A stretch of 64,000 bases of DNA from Pseudanabaena sp. Salubria-1. Its GTDB lineage: Bacteria; Cyanobacteriota; Cyanobacteriia; Pseudanabaenales; Pseudanabaenaceae. The notes under the pieces are model-generated. The model was not told the DNA's origin. It did not search any database and worked only from the letters and a program-made list of their open reading frames with translations. The stretch is from positions 1-64,000 of the forward strand of contig JALQCR010000015.1 of NCBI GenBank assembly GCA_023336205.1, written 5' to 3'. Position 1 is the first letter of the stretch; each line of letters opens with the position of its first letter. Below are positions 53,101-61,749 of the stretch, in pieces. Made by a program: the position numbers and the translations under genes.

Positions 53101-54983
53101 TCGCACTCCAGCAAATAGTGAATATAATCCTCCCGCAACGACAAAATCACCCAAACATTAGCCACATTCAGACATTCACGCAAAAAATCATATAACTTGC
53201 GGCGATCGGGTACTTCCGTATGCTTAAAAAAGAACTCCTCAAACTGATCGAAGATGAGAACAGTAATTAGATTCTGGCGATCGCGATCGTGTAGTTGAGA
53301 AATCAAAGTATCTGTAAGTCCATCAAGCCTCCTAAATCCCCCAATAATGGGGGACTTTGAAGATTCTAAATTATCTTGTTCCCCCCAGAATTGGGGGGCT
53401 AGGGGGGCTATCCCCAACTTACTCGCCAATTCCCCTTGCCAATCTTCATAATGCTCAATCACCACAGGCTGAACTGATCGCGAATTATGAATAACCTTCC
53501 GCAAGGCTGGCACTAACCCCGACTGCAACAGCGAACTCTTACCCACACCTGAAGGTCCATGCACCACCGTTAACCGACAATCGCTACGTTTAACCCGATC
53601 CACCAACGCCCCAATATCCGCCTGTCGTCCCGAAGCCGCAACCTCCTCCATCGCATCCTCACCGATCGCCCCGACACGACGCTGTGGTTGCAACCTTCCC
53701 GCCCCAATAAACGCCCGAAAACCATAACTCGTTTCCACCGACTCGCGATCGCACTTCACCGTAAACGCATCGCGATAATTTCCCACCACCGTATAAGCCC
53801 GATGCAAAGCTTGCAAAATCCGAATATGCAGATCAGGATCGACCTCTGGCAATACTAAAGCTTTCGCCTGTTCTAAAGGTGCGATCGCTTCCTTTGCCCG
53901 ATCCATACCAATCAGCGATCGCCCCAAGGACAACAAATAAAAACCTTGACGCTCCTTTCCCTGTAAAGCTTTCTCCGATTCAGTCTTAGCAACTTGCCAA
54001 TCTTGACGCGCGATCGCCACTTCAGCCCGTAACCCCGTCGCCCAGTCGGGCAAAATTACCAACTCATTCGCAAAATTTGCTAATGTTTGCCATTGAGGTA
54101 CATTCCCAGTTTCAGGCAAAGCTAGAGCTAACAAAATCTCACCTAAAGCCAAGGCTACCGATGCTTGTTTCCCCTCTGGCTCATGCCAAGCCATCTGTAA
54201 CTGCTCACGGGCGCGATCGCAATAATCCAAAAAATTTACACGCTCCTGTTTGCCTCGCAGTTGCCACCACAAACCCAACCGATAACGCGCCGCCGCCGCC
54301 AAACTCCCCGTACTCACTTGTGCCAGACAATTCTCAAAATGCTCCTGTGCAGCATCACCACTCCCCGCCTCAATCCCAAATGCCAACGCAACCTTTGCCG
54401 CTAACTCAGGCGATCGGTTTTCCTCAAGACGCTGCCATTCCTGCCATGCCCACTGTAACTCCTGCCCAATCCCCCGTTTACCCTCCCGCGCAAATGCCCA
54501 ATCCAAAACATCCGCAGTCTCACGCTCCAGCATTGCTTGCAACTCCGCACGATCCAAAGCAAAGTCAAAGGATGGCGCAGCCCAACTTGCCAAGTCAGGC
54601 GATCGCCTGCGTAGTTCTGACTCCACCTCATCCGTCACCCATAGCACTAAGGGAAACTTAAACCGCTTCCGAAATTCCTCCCGCGCATTATTTGCCAGCG
54701 CCAAAATATCATGCAAGTGCGGCGAAGCTTCCAACCCCGTGACACTAATTACCTGAGTCCCCTCACCCACCTCATCCAAAATATCGACAAGATTCACCAC
54801 CCCATCCGCATCCGTGACATGGCGATCATAAAGTCTAGATCCCAATTGTGCTTTTAAATCCGCCACAAGGTGATCGCGCACCTCTATCGAGTTACAACGC
54901 GCCAACAGTAAAGCAAAATCGCCTTCAGAAAGTGCGATCGCTCGTAATAGCCGTTTCAGAGTAGCCAGTCTATCTGCACTCAT
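50194..54983 (-). CDS. STAND NTPase with TPR and WD40 repeats, frameshifted
   Basis: Restoring one base at about 51220 joins two ORFs into a protein of about 1,596 residues. Order: N-terminal degenerate NTPase-like region (~1-170), helical TPR-like region (~180-430), nSTAND-type NTPase with Walker A VVHGPSGVGKSSLLQSG (~475) and Walker B VLIFDQFEEFF (~575), coiled coil, one membrane helix (LISTAGVAVLAVSLGCLAVW, ~875-895), then about 13 WD40 repeats and a short tail. The repeat TTATCCCC-CTGCTAG lacks an A present in sister repeats (TTATCCCCACTGCCAG). It may be inactive, phase-variable, or a sequencing error in repeats. STAND proteins often sense phage or stress. Confidence 0.78.
50455..51995 (-). 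repeat. WD40 tandem repeat array, 123-bp unit
   Basis: Twelve full units of 123 bp plus one partial unit, each encoding LLQTFQGHQ..V..VAFSPDGKSI.TGSGD.TAKLWS.DG. Units are nearly identical at DNA level, differing at a few hot positions (for example SSV/FSV/DFV after QGHQ and the GD/TD/WD before KTA). Such homogeneity indicates recent duplication or gene conversion. Confidence 0.9.
53328..53418. repeat. Palindromic repeat inserted in frame in the STAND gene
   Basis: CCCCCAATAATGGGGGAC, then CCCCCCAGAATTGGGGGG and CTAGGGGGG form nested palindromes. This GC-run element type is widespread in intergenic DNA of cyanobacteria. Here it lies between Walker A and Walker B and encodes APLAPQFWGEQ and SKSPIIGGFRRLDG without breaking the frame. 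Confidence 0.7.
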
Positions 54984-55237
54984 TTCTATTCACATCAGCG
55001 CTTTTCAATTAAAACTTTCGAGCCAATTCACTGAACGAATCGAAATAGCTCAGAAGCTGCTCAAGTATAAGTGTTATTTCTCAATATTTCGATAGTTTAT
55101 CATTTAGAAATATTTGCTCCAAAAGTTTTCTATAGCGCGATCGCCTATCTTGACTGATTCATTCCCATCAGCGATCGCCCCAATGCGTAAACACAAAAAG
55201 CAAAAGTATACTAACTGTAAGTTCTCGGACTAAATTT

Positions 55238-55450
55238 ATGACCATGACCGAATTAATGCCGCTATTGCGGAAACTAAACCGCGCCGAAAAATTACACGTT
55301 ATGCAATGCCTAGTATCAGACTTAGCACAAGACGAATCTGACCTACTCAGACAAGATATGTCCTATCCCATCTGGTCGCCCTATGATGCCTTTGAAGCCG
55401 CAGACACCATGTTAAAAGTCTTAGCATCAGAAAAAACTACTCATGCGTAA
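55238..55450 (+). CDS. Small protein paired with a retropepsin-like gene
   Basis: A 70-residue protein, TELMPLLRKLNRAEKLHVMQCLVSDLAQDE then SYPIWSPYDAFEAADTMLKVL. The front half is a helical hairpin seen in small cyanobacterial antitoxin-like proteins; the back half has a conserved YxxWSPYDAxEAA block. Its stop overlaps the start of the next gene (ATGCGTAA), so the two are translationally coupled. A toxin-antitoxin role is not proven. Confidence 0.65.
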   Translation: MTMTELMPLLRKLNRAEKLHVMQCLVSDLAQDESDLLRQDMSYPIWSPYDAFEAADTMLKVLASEKTTHA

Positions 55451-55585
55451 ACCTCAAGGATATTCCTACACCACCTTCGATCCTGCCCTTGGAGAAGCTG
55501 GATTTAGACCATTACTTCCCATTACCCTTGATTATCAAGATCGATCTATTCAAGCAAATGGACTGCTTGATACTGGCGCAACCAT

Positions 55586-56672
55586 CGCCAATTCAAGGAT
55601 GAAATGCAACACCTAGAGATCTTTGCGTAAAGGGACTCATAAGGATATTCTGATATTAATCACAATAATTAGGATACCCTCATGAGCTTTGTCCATCTTA
55701 CCACCACAGAAAGAAGTGAACTGTATAAACTAAGAGTAATTGAGCAATTATCTGTATCAGAGATAGGTCGTCGCTTGAAGCGAAACAAAAGTACGATTTC
55801 AAGAGAGTTATCGCGCAATACAGACGAGCGACAGATTGGCTATTTGCCAGATACTGCGGTTGCCCTGATGAAAGCAAGACGGAAACAAGCAAAGGTAAGA
55901 TTTCAGAGCATCAGTGCTGAGACGATCGCCGAAGTCAAACAACGGTTAGAGCAACACCACAGCCCAGAGCAACTAGCAGGGAGAATGGAAAGGGAGGGGC
56001 TAGGTAAAATCAGCTATGAGACGATTTATCTGATGATCTATGCAAACCATCAAGAGATGGGAATATATCAACAATATCTGAGGCAGAAGCAAAAGCAACG
56101 AAGGCGCAAAGGTCGCCATCAGAAGCGAGGTGGCATTCCCAATAGGGTAGGGATAGAGAATCGACCGAAGATTGCAGATTTAAAAACAGAGATTGGACAT
56201 TGGGAAAGTGATACGGTAATCGGGTGCAACCACACAGGTATCGTAGTTACGCATGTTGATAAAGCATCGAAGTATTTACTTGCTGGACTAGCTAAGAACA
56301 AGACGATGGATGAGATAAACAGAGTGACATTCAATCTATTTGAGCCTATAGAATCAACATCTCGAAAGACAATGACCTTTGATAATGGAAGAGAATTCTG
56401 TGGGCATGAGAAGCTATCTGAAAGATTGAAACTAGAGACCTTCTTTGCGAATCCATATCATTCATGGGAACGTGGATTGAATGAACACACCAATGGATTA
56501 ATTAGAGAGTTCTATCCCAAAAGTACAAACTTTAAAATCGTGAAAGAAGAGGACTTTCAGAAGGCAGTGAATTTGATCAATCACAGACCCAGAAAATCAC
56601 TTGACTATCGTACTCCTTACGAAGTATTCTTTGCTTCATCAGAACCCGTTGCATTTCATCCTTGAATTGGCG
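55586..56672 (+). mobile_element. IS30-family insertion sequence, 1087 bp
   Basis: Perfect 25-bp terminal inverted repeats (left begins CGCCAATTCAAGGATGAAAT, right end is the complement) with the 3-bp duplication CAT at 55583-55585 and 56673-56675. It carries one transposase gene. It interrupts the protease gene directly after DTGAT. Confidence 0.94.
55682..56665 (+). CDS. IS30-family transposase
   Basis: A 327-residue transposase with an N-terminal helix-turn-helix (LSVSEIGRRLKRNKSTISRELSRN) typical of IS30. Catalytic residues: GHWESDTVIGC (first Asp ~179), KTMTFDNGREFCGHE (second Asp ~239) and WERGLNEHTNGLIREFYPK (Glu ~270). All DDE residues are present, and the terminal repeats are intact, so it should be active. 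Confidence 0.95.
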   Translation: MSFVHLTTTERSELYKLRVIEQLSVSEIGRRLKRNKSTISRELSRNTDERQIGYLPDTAVALMKARRKQAKVRFQSISAETIAEVKQRLEQHHSPEQLAGRMEREGLGKISYETIYLMIYANHQEMGIYQQYLRQKQKQRRRKGRHQKRGGIPNRVGIENRPKIADLKTEIGHWESDTVIGCNHTGIVVTHVDKASKYLLAGLAKNKTMDEINRVTFNLFEPIESTSRKTMTFDNGREFCGHEKLSERLKLETFFANPYHSWERGLNEHTNGLIREFYPKSTNFKIVKEEDFQKAVNLINHRPRKSLDYRTPYEVFFASSEPVAFHP

Positions 56673-57068
56673 CATTAACGTCTTGCCATACCAGTTAGGG
56701 CTTGAGGTTGGTGCTATTTGGGAAGAGCAAACAACATCGCTGCAACTTACTGGAAATCTTGCTCAATTTGATGCGCGAGTACTTGTTCTGAATGCGAAAG
56801 TATCTGATTTTGAAACAGCAAGATTAGTATTTGCATGGACAAAAGCACCTAATGTTCCTCTAATCTTAGGACAAGTCAACTTTTTTATGGAATTTGATGT
56901 TTGCTTTTATCGATCGCAACTTTCCTTTGAGGTATGCCATAAGAAGCAAGTCTAATGTTTCCTCGACTAAAGACTCATGAGCCTAGCCAAAATCCTCACT
57001 TTTTTGTCATCTGGACAATACAACTAAGATTGCATAATTGTAGTAGTAATAATTTTTTAATGACAATC

Positions 57069-58157
57069 ATGACGACCACTCTCAAACGTACTCCTCTTTA
57101 TGACCTTCATGTTGCTGCTGGTGCGCGGCTAGTGGAATTTGGCGGTTGGGAGATGCCCGTGCAGTATAAAGGGCTGGTCGCTGAACATAATTCCGTGCGA
57201 TCGCAGGTGGGGATGTTTGATGTGTCGCATATGGGCAAATTTGCGATCGCAGGTGAAGGCGTTCTCGAAACCTTAAACAAACTCGTGCCATCGAACTTAG
57301 GGCGATTAAAAGTTGGGCAAGCGCTATATACAGTTTTACTCAATGAGCAAGCTGGAATTATTGACGATGTGATTTTTTATCGTCATGAGCCAGAAGGCGA
57401 TCGCGAAAATTGGTCAGTCATCGTCAATGCCTCAACCACCGAAAAAGACAAAGTATGGTTACAACAGCAATTAGGCGATCGCTTGATTGATAACTCAGCA
57501 TCGCAAATCTTGATTGCTGTACAAGGTAAAACGGCGATCTCTACATTGCAAGAACTAGTAACAGCGGATCTATTGAAATTACCGCGTTTGCGATTTGGGC
57601 ATACTCGCACCGACATTTTGGGAACATCCAGCTTTATTGCGCGGACGGGATACACAGGCGAAGATGGCTGCGAAATCATGACTGATATTGAAACGGGTAA
57701 AGCGCTTTGGCAAAAATTACTCGATCTTGGGGTTGTACCTTGTGGCTTAGGTTGCCGTGACACCTTGCGTCTGGAAGCAGGAATGCATCTCTATGGACAG
57801 GATATGAATGACACGATCACACCTCTTGAAGCCGATCTTCAGTGGATCGTGCATCTCAAAGAGAAAGGTGATTTTATTGGGCGTGAGGTTTTAGAAGAGC
57901 AGAAACAGAATGGAGTCACCCGCAAATTAATCGGCTTAGAATTACAAGGACGCAATATTGCCCGCCATGATTACCCAATTCGTTATGAAGGCGAAACTGT
58001 CGGCATTGTCACCAGTGGTACGATGTCACCAACATTAGGCAAAGCGATCGCCTTTGGCTATGTCCCATCTGAACTAGCAAAAATGGGGCAAATTCTCCAA
58101 GTCCAAATTCGTGACAAAGAATTTCCCGCTAAAGTCACTAAACGCAACTTTCTATGA
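57069..58157 (+). CDS. gcvT: Aminomethyltransferase (glycine cleavage T protein)
   Basis: A 362-residue T protein that moves the one-carbon unit from aminomethyl-lipoyl H protein to tetrahydrofolate. MTTTLKRTPLYDLHVAAGARLVEFGGWEMPVQYKG is the conserved start; GMFDVSHMGKF near residue 52 and the folate-binding region YTGEDGCEIM near residue 198 and GLGCRDTLRLEAGMHLYGQDM are typical. A long upstream in-frame extension to 56955 is rejected because it lacks homology; the ATG at 57060 (nine bases earlier) is an alternative start. It is followed by a terminator before rpoB. Confidence 0.95.
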   Translation: MTTTLKRTPLYDLHVAAGARLVEFGGWEMPVQYKGLVAEHNSVRSQVGMFDVSHMGKFAIAGEGVLETLNKLVPSNLGRLKVGQALYTVLLNEQAGIIDDVIFYRHEPEGDRENWSVIVNASTTEKDKVWLQQQLGDRLIDNSASQILIAVQGKTAISTLQELVTADLLKLPRLRFGHTRTDILGTSSFIARTGYTGEDGCEIMTDIETGKALWQKLLDLGVVPCGLGCRDTLRLEAGMHLYGQDMNDTITPLEADLQWIVHLKEKGDFIGREVLEEQKQNGVTRKLIGLELQGRNIARHDYPIRYEGETVGIVTSGTMSPTLGKAIAFGYVPSELAKMGQILQVQIRDKEFPAKVTKRNFL

Positions 58158-58169
58158 TTTTTTCTGTTT

Positions 58170-58212
58170 ATTTCAAGATTTATCACCCCAGCGGCGTGAT
58201 AAATCTTGAAAT
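58170..58212 (+). terminator. Terminator after gcvT
   Basis: The arms ATTTCAAGATTTATCAC and GTGATAAATCTTGAAAT enclose CCCAGCGGC. Confidence 0.75.
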
Positions 58213-58233
58213 TGGGTTGTAGGGAAAAAGAGC

Positions 58234-58263
58234 TTGACAATTAGATCATAGCTGCGTTAGGAT
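58234..58263 (+). promoter_or_regulatory. Probable rpoB operon promoter
   Basis: TTGACA at 58234-58239 and TAGGAT at 58258-58263 are 18 bases apart, about 70 bases before the rpoB start. It is the only strong sigma-70-like pair in the gap. Confidence 0.6.
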
Positions 58264-58331
58264 AATGTGCTTATGTCTTGAGTCAAACCTAGACATATAC
58301 TCCGCCCACTAAAACTGCAGTCACTTAGTGC

Positions 58332-61300
58332 ATGAATAAGCCTACTCTTGTTACTCCTGCCTTCGTTCTACCAGATCTTGTAGAAATCCAGCGGGAGAGT
58401 TTTCGATGGTTCATAGAAGAAGGACTTATTGAAGAGCTTGAGAGTTTCTCACCGATTACAGATTATACGGGCAAAATGGAACTCCATTTCATTGCCAAAG
58501 ATTATAAACTCAAGCGACCCAAATACAGTGTTGATGAGTCCAAACGTCGGGATGCCACCTATGCCGTACAGATGTACGTTCCCACGAGGCTTATTAACAA
58601 AGAAACAGGAGAAATAAAGGAGCAAGAAGTTTTTATCGGCGATCTGCCTCTAATGACAGATCGTGGAACATTTATTATCAACGGTGCTGAGCGAGTCATC
58701 GTCAATCAGATTGTGCGTAGCCCTGGGGTTTATTACAAACAAGAAATTGACAAGAATGGTCGCCGTACTTACAACGCCAGCCTTATTCCTAACCGAGGAG
58801 CATGGCTGAAGTTTGAAACCGACAAGAATGATCTTGTATGGGTTCGTATTGACAAAACCCGTAAACTTTCTGCGCAGGTATTACTCAAAGCGATCGGCTT
58901 GAGTGATGCCGAAATTCTTGATGCTCTTACTCACCGTGAGTACTTCCAGAAAACAATTGACAAAGAAGGTCAGTTTGACGAAGACGAAGCACTCAAAGAA
59001 CTTTATCGTAAGCTGCGCCCAGGTGAACCACCTACAGAGTCGGGTGGTCGTGAACTATTGCGATCGCGATTCTTTGACCCCAAACGTTATGACCTCGGAA
59101 AGGTTGGACGTTACAAGCTCAACAAGAAATTGCGCTTAAATACCCCAGACACCATGCGGGTATTGACTGAGAAAGATATTCTCACAGCCATCAACTATCT
59201 GATCAACCTCAAGTTTGACATCGGTGAAATCGATGACATTGACCACTTGGGCAACCGTCGTGTTAGGTCAGTTGGTGAATTGCTACAAAACCAAGTTCGT
59301 GTTGGCTTAAATCGTCTAGAGCGGATCATTCGCGAACGGATGACTGTGTCTGATGTTGACGCTCTCACGCCAGCCTCGTTGGTTAATCCCAAGCCGCTAG
59401 TAGCCGCAATCAAAGAATTCTTTGGTTCCAGCCAACTGTCTCAGTTCATGGACCAAACCAATCCTCTTGCTGAGTTAACTCACAAACGCCGTCTTAGCGC
59501 TCTTGGCCCTGGTGGTCTAACTCGTGAACGTGCAGGCTTTGCGGTGCGGGATATTCACCCAAGCCATTACGGTCGCATCTGCCCTATTGAAACTCCTGAA
59601 GGTCCTAACGCAGGGTTGATCGGTTCTTTGGCAACTCACGCTCGTGTTAACCAGTATGGATTCATTGAGACTCCTTACTACGCGGTCGAAAACGGCAAAG
59701 TTCTAAAAAATCAAGAGCCTGTCTATATGACGGCTGATGAAGAAGATGAATTCCGTGTCGCCCCTGGTGACGTAGCTACCAACGACGAAGGCTATATCTT
59801 CCTTGAAATCGTGCCAATTCGCTATCGTCAAGAATGGGGTACGGCAAGTCCCGAAGAAATCGATTATGTCGCGGTCTCGCCCGTACAGATTATCTCGGTG
59901 GCAACATCGCTGATTCCCTTCCTTGAGCATGATGACGCTAACCGAGCCCTGATGGGATCGAACATGCAACGTCAGGCGGTTCCACTATTGCGTCCTGAGC
60001 GTCCTCTGGTTGGTACTGGGCTAGAAGCTCAAGCCGCTCGTGACTCAGGGATGGTGATCGTCTCGCGAGTTACAGGTGAAGTCTCCTATGTATCTGCCGA
60101 TGAGATTCGTGTCAAGGCTGATGATACTGGACTAGAAAGCAGCTACCGTCTGCAAAAATATCAGCGATCGAACCAAGACACCTGCTTAAATCAGCGTCCT
60201 CTGGTCTGGGTTGGCGATACGGTAGTTTCAGGACAAGTTCTTGCTGATGGCTCGGCAACCGAAGGCGGCGAAATCGCTCTTGGACAGAACATTCTTGTTG
60301 CTTATATGCCTTGGGAAGGCTACAACTACGAAGACGCAATTTTGATTAATGAGCGGCTCGTAATTGATGACGTATACACCTCGATTCACGTTGAAAAATA
60401 CGAAATTGAGGCAAGGCAAACCAAACTCGGTCCCGAAGAAATCACTCGTGAAATTCCTAACGTCGGTGAAGATTCACTGCGCAACCTTGATGAGCAGGGC
60501 ATTATCCGCATCGGTGCTTGGGTAAGTTCTGGAGAAATCCTTGTCGGTAAGGTCACACCTAAGGGTGAATCCGATCAGCCACCTGAAGAAAAACTTCTCA
60601 GAGCGATCTTTGGCGAAAAAGCTCGTGATGTTAGAGATAACTCTTTGCGCGTACCTAACGGTGAGAAGGGTCGTGTTGTTGATGTGCGCGTATTTACTCG
60701 CGAACAAGGCGATGAGTTACCCCCAGGGGCAAACATGGTCGTCCGCGTCTATGTCGCTCAAAAACGCAAGATCCAAGTTGGTGACAAGATGGCGGGTCGC
60801 CACGGTAACAAGGGTATTATTTCGCGCATTTTGCCGAAGGAAGATATGCCTTTCCTACCCGATGGCACTCCTCTTGATATCGTGTTGAACCCTCTGGGTG
60901 TACCTTCACGTATGAACGTCGGACAGGTGTTTGAATGCTTGCTCGGTTGGGCTGCGGAAAACTTGAATGCCCGTTTCAAAATCGTGCCATTTGATGAAAT
61001 GTACGGCGAAGAAGCTTCAAGAGAGCTGGTGAATGGTCAGCTAGAACATGCCCGCAAGCACACTGGCAAAGACTGGATCTTTAATGATGAATTTCCAGGT
61101 AAATTGGTCGTTTATGACGGACGTACTGGTGAGCCATTTGATCAGCCTGTGACTGTTGGTAAAGCATATATGCTGAAACTAGTTCACCTTGTCGATGACA
61201 AGATCCACGCACGTTCGACTGGTCCTTACTCTCTGGTTACACAGCAGCCCCTCGGCGGTAAAGCTCAACAGGGTGGTCAGCGTTTTGGAGAAATGGAAGT

Positions 61301-61634
61301 ATGGGCGTTGGAAGCCTTTGGTGCAGCCTATATTCTCCAAGAGTTGCTCACGGTCAAGTCTGACGATATGACGGGACGTAACGAAGCTCTCAATGCGATC
61401 GTTAAAGGTCACGCAATTCCTCGACCTGGTACGCCAGAATCATTCAAGGTATTAGTGCGAGAGCTTCAGTCTCTATGTTTGGATGTCTCAGTCCACAAGC
61501 TGTCCGAGGACGGCAGTAACCAAGATACTGAAGTGGATTTGATGGTAGACACTGGCTCTCGCCGTACACCAAATCGACCTACCTATGAGTCAGTCTATCG
61601 AGGCGATATCAACTTTGATGAAGATGATGACTAG
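58332..61634 (+). CDS. rpoB: RNA polymerase beta subunit
   Basis: RpoB of 1,100 residues, the standard cyanobacterial length. Landmarks in order: LPDLVEIQRESFRWF near the start, rifampicin-region SQLSQFMDQTNPLAELTHKRRLSALGPGGL (~372), catalytic-region EGYNYEDAILINERL (~660), KMAGRHGNKGIISRILP (~820) and the C-terminal GGKAQQGGQRFGEMEVWALEAFGA. It starts with the typical MNKPTLVTPAFVLPDLVEIQ. It is the first gene of rpoB-rpoC1-rpoC2. Confidence 0.98.
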   Translation: MNKPTLVTPAFVLPDLVEIQRESFRWFIEEGLIEELESFSPITDYTGKMELHFIAKDYKLKRPKYSVDESKRRDATYAVQMYVPTRLINKETGEIKEQEVFIGDLPLMTDRGTFIINGAERVIVNQIVRSPGVYYKQEIDKNGRRTYNASLIPNRGAWLKFETDKNDLVWVRIDKTRKLSAQVLLKAIGLSDAEILDALTHREYFQKTIDKEGQFDEDEALKELYRKLRPGEPPTESGGRELLRSRFFDPKRYDLGKVGRYKLNKKLRLNTPDTMRVLTEKDILTAINYLINLKFDIGEIDDIDHLGNRRVRSVGELLQNQVRVGLNRLERIIRERMTVSDVDALTPASLVNPKPLVAAIKEFFGSSQLSQFMDQTNPLAELTHKRRLSALGPGGLTRERAGFAVRDIHPSHYGRICPIETPEGPNAGLIGSLATHARVNQYGFIETPYYAVENGKVLKNQEPVYMTADEEDEFRVAPGDVATNDEGYIFLEIVPIRYRQEWGTASPEEIDYVAVSPVQIISVATSLIPFLEHDDANRALMGSNMQRQAVPLLRPERPLVGTGLEAQAARDSGMVIVSRVTGEVSYVSADEIRVKADDTGLESSYRLQKYQRSNQDTCLNQRPLVWVGDTVVSGQVLADGSATEGGEIALGQNILVAYMPWEGYNYEDAILINERLVIDDVYTSIHVEKYEIEARQTKLGPEEITREIPNVGEDSLRNLDEQGIIRIGAWVSSGEILVGKVTPKGESDQPPEEKLLRAIFGEKARDVRDNSLRVPNGEKGRVVDVRVFTREQGDELPPGANMVVRVYVAQKRKIQVGDKMAGRHGNKGIISRILPKEDMPFLPDGTPLDIVLNPLGVPSRMNVGQVFECLLGWAAENLNARFKIVPFDEMYGEEASRELVNGQLEHARKHTGKDWIFNDEFPGKLVVYDGRTGEPFDQPVTVGKAYMLKLVHLVDDKIHARSTGPYSLVTQQPLGGKAQQGGQRFGEMEVWALEAFGAAYILQELLTVKSDDMTGRNEALNAIVKGHAIPRPGTPESFKVLVRELQSLCLDVSVHKLSEDGSNQDTEVDLMVDTGSRRTPNRPTYESVYRGDINFDEDDD

Positions 61635-61652
61635 CTAAATCAGATAACTCGT

Positions 61653-61691
61653 AATTCGTAATTCGTAATTATCAATTACGAATTACGAATT
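61653..61691. repeat. 18-bp perfect hairpin between rpoB and rpoC1
   Basis: AATTCGTAATTCGTAATT and its exact complement flank ATC; each arm is built from short AATTCGT tandem units. Such AATTACGAATTACGAATT sequence is common intergenic filler in cyanobacteria. It lacks a T run, so read-through into rpoC1 is expected. Confidence 0.75.
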
Positions 61692-61749
61692 TATTGATAA
61701 TCAGTTGAAGAATTTATAAATAGTCAATTTACTAAGGACGTTGTAACGT

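Larger units (their letters stand above)
55443..56955 (+). pseudogene. Retropepsin-like aspartic protease split by IS30
   Basis: Removing the IS (55586-56672) and one CAT copy yields 140 residues in frame. It reads RSIQANGLLDTGATINVLPYQLGLEVGAIWEEQTT across the joint, with the DTGA catalytic motif of clan AA proteases. The tail has DARVLVLNAKVS, PLILGQVNFFMEF, the flap and C-terminal regions of this small family. The current front ORF encodes only 57 residues and ends within the IS. It forms a coupled pair with the 70-residue gene; the family role is unknown. Confidence 0.85.

Noticed and set aside
54077..54661. 194-residue Pro/His-rich plus-strand ORF
   Set aside because: Antisense shadow of the TPR region of the STAND gene; composition is an artefact of the opposite strand codon use.
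56955..57068. N-terminal extension of GcvT
   Set aside because: It overlaps the stop of the protease remnant, and the conserved T-protein start begins at the ATG at 57069.
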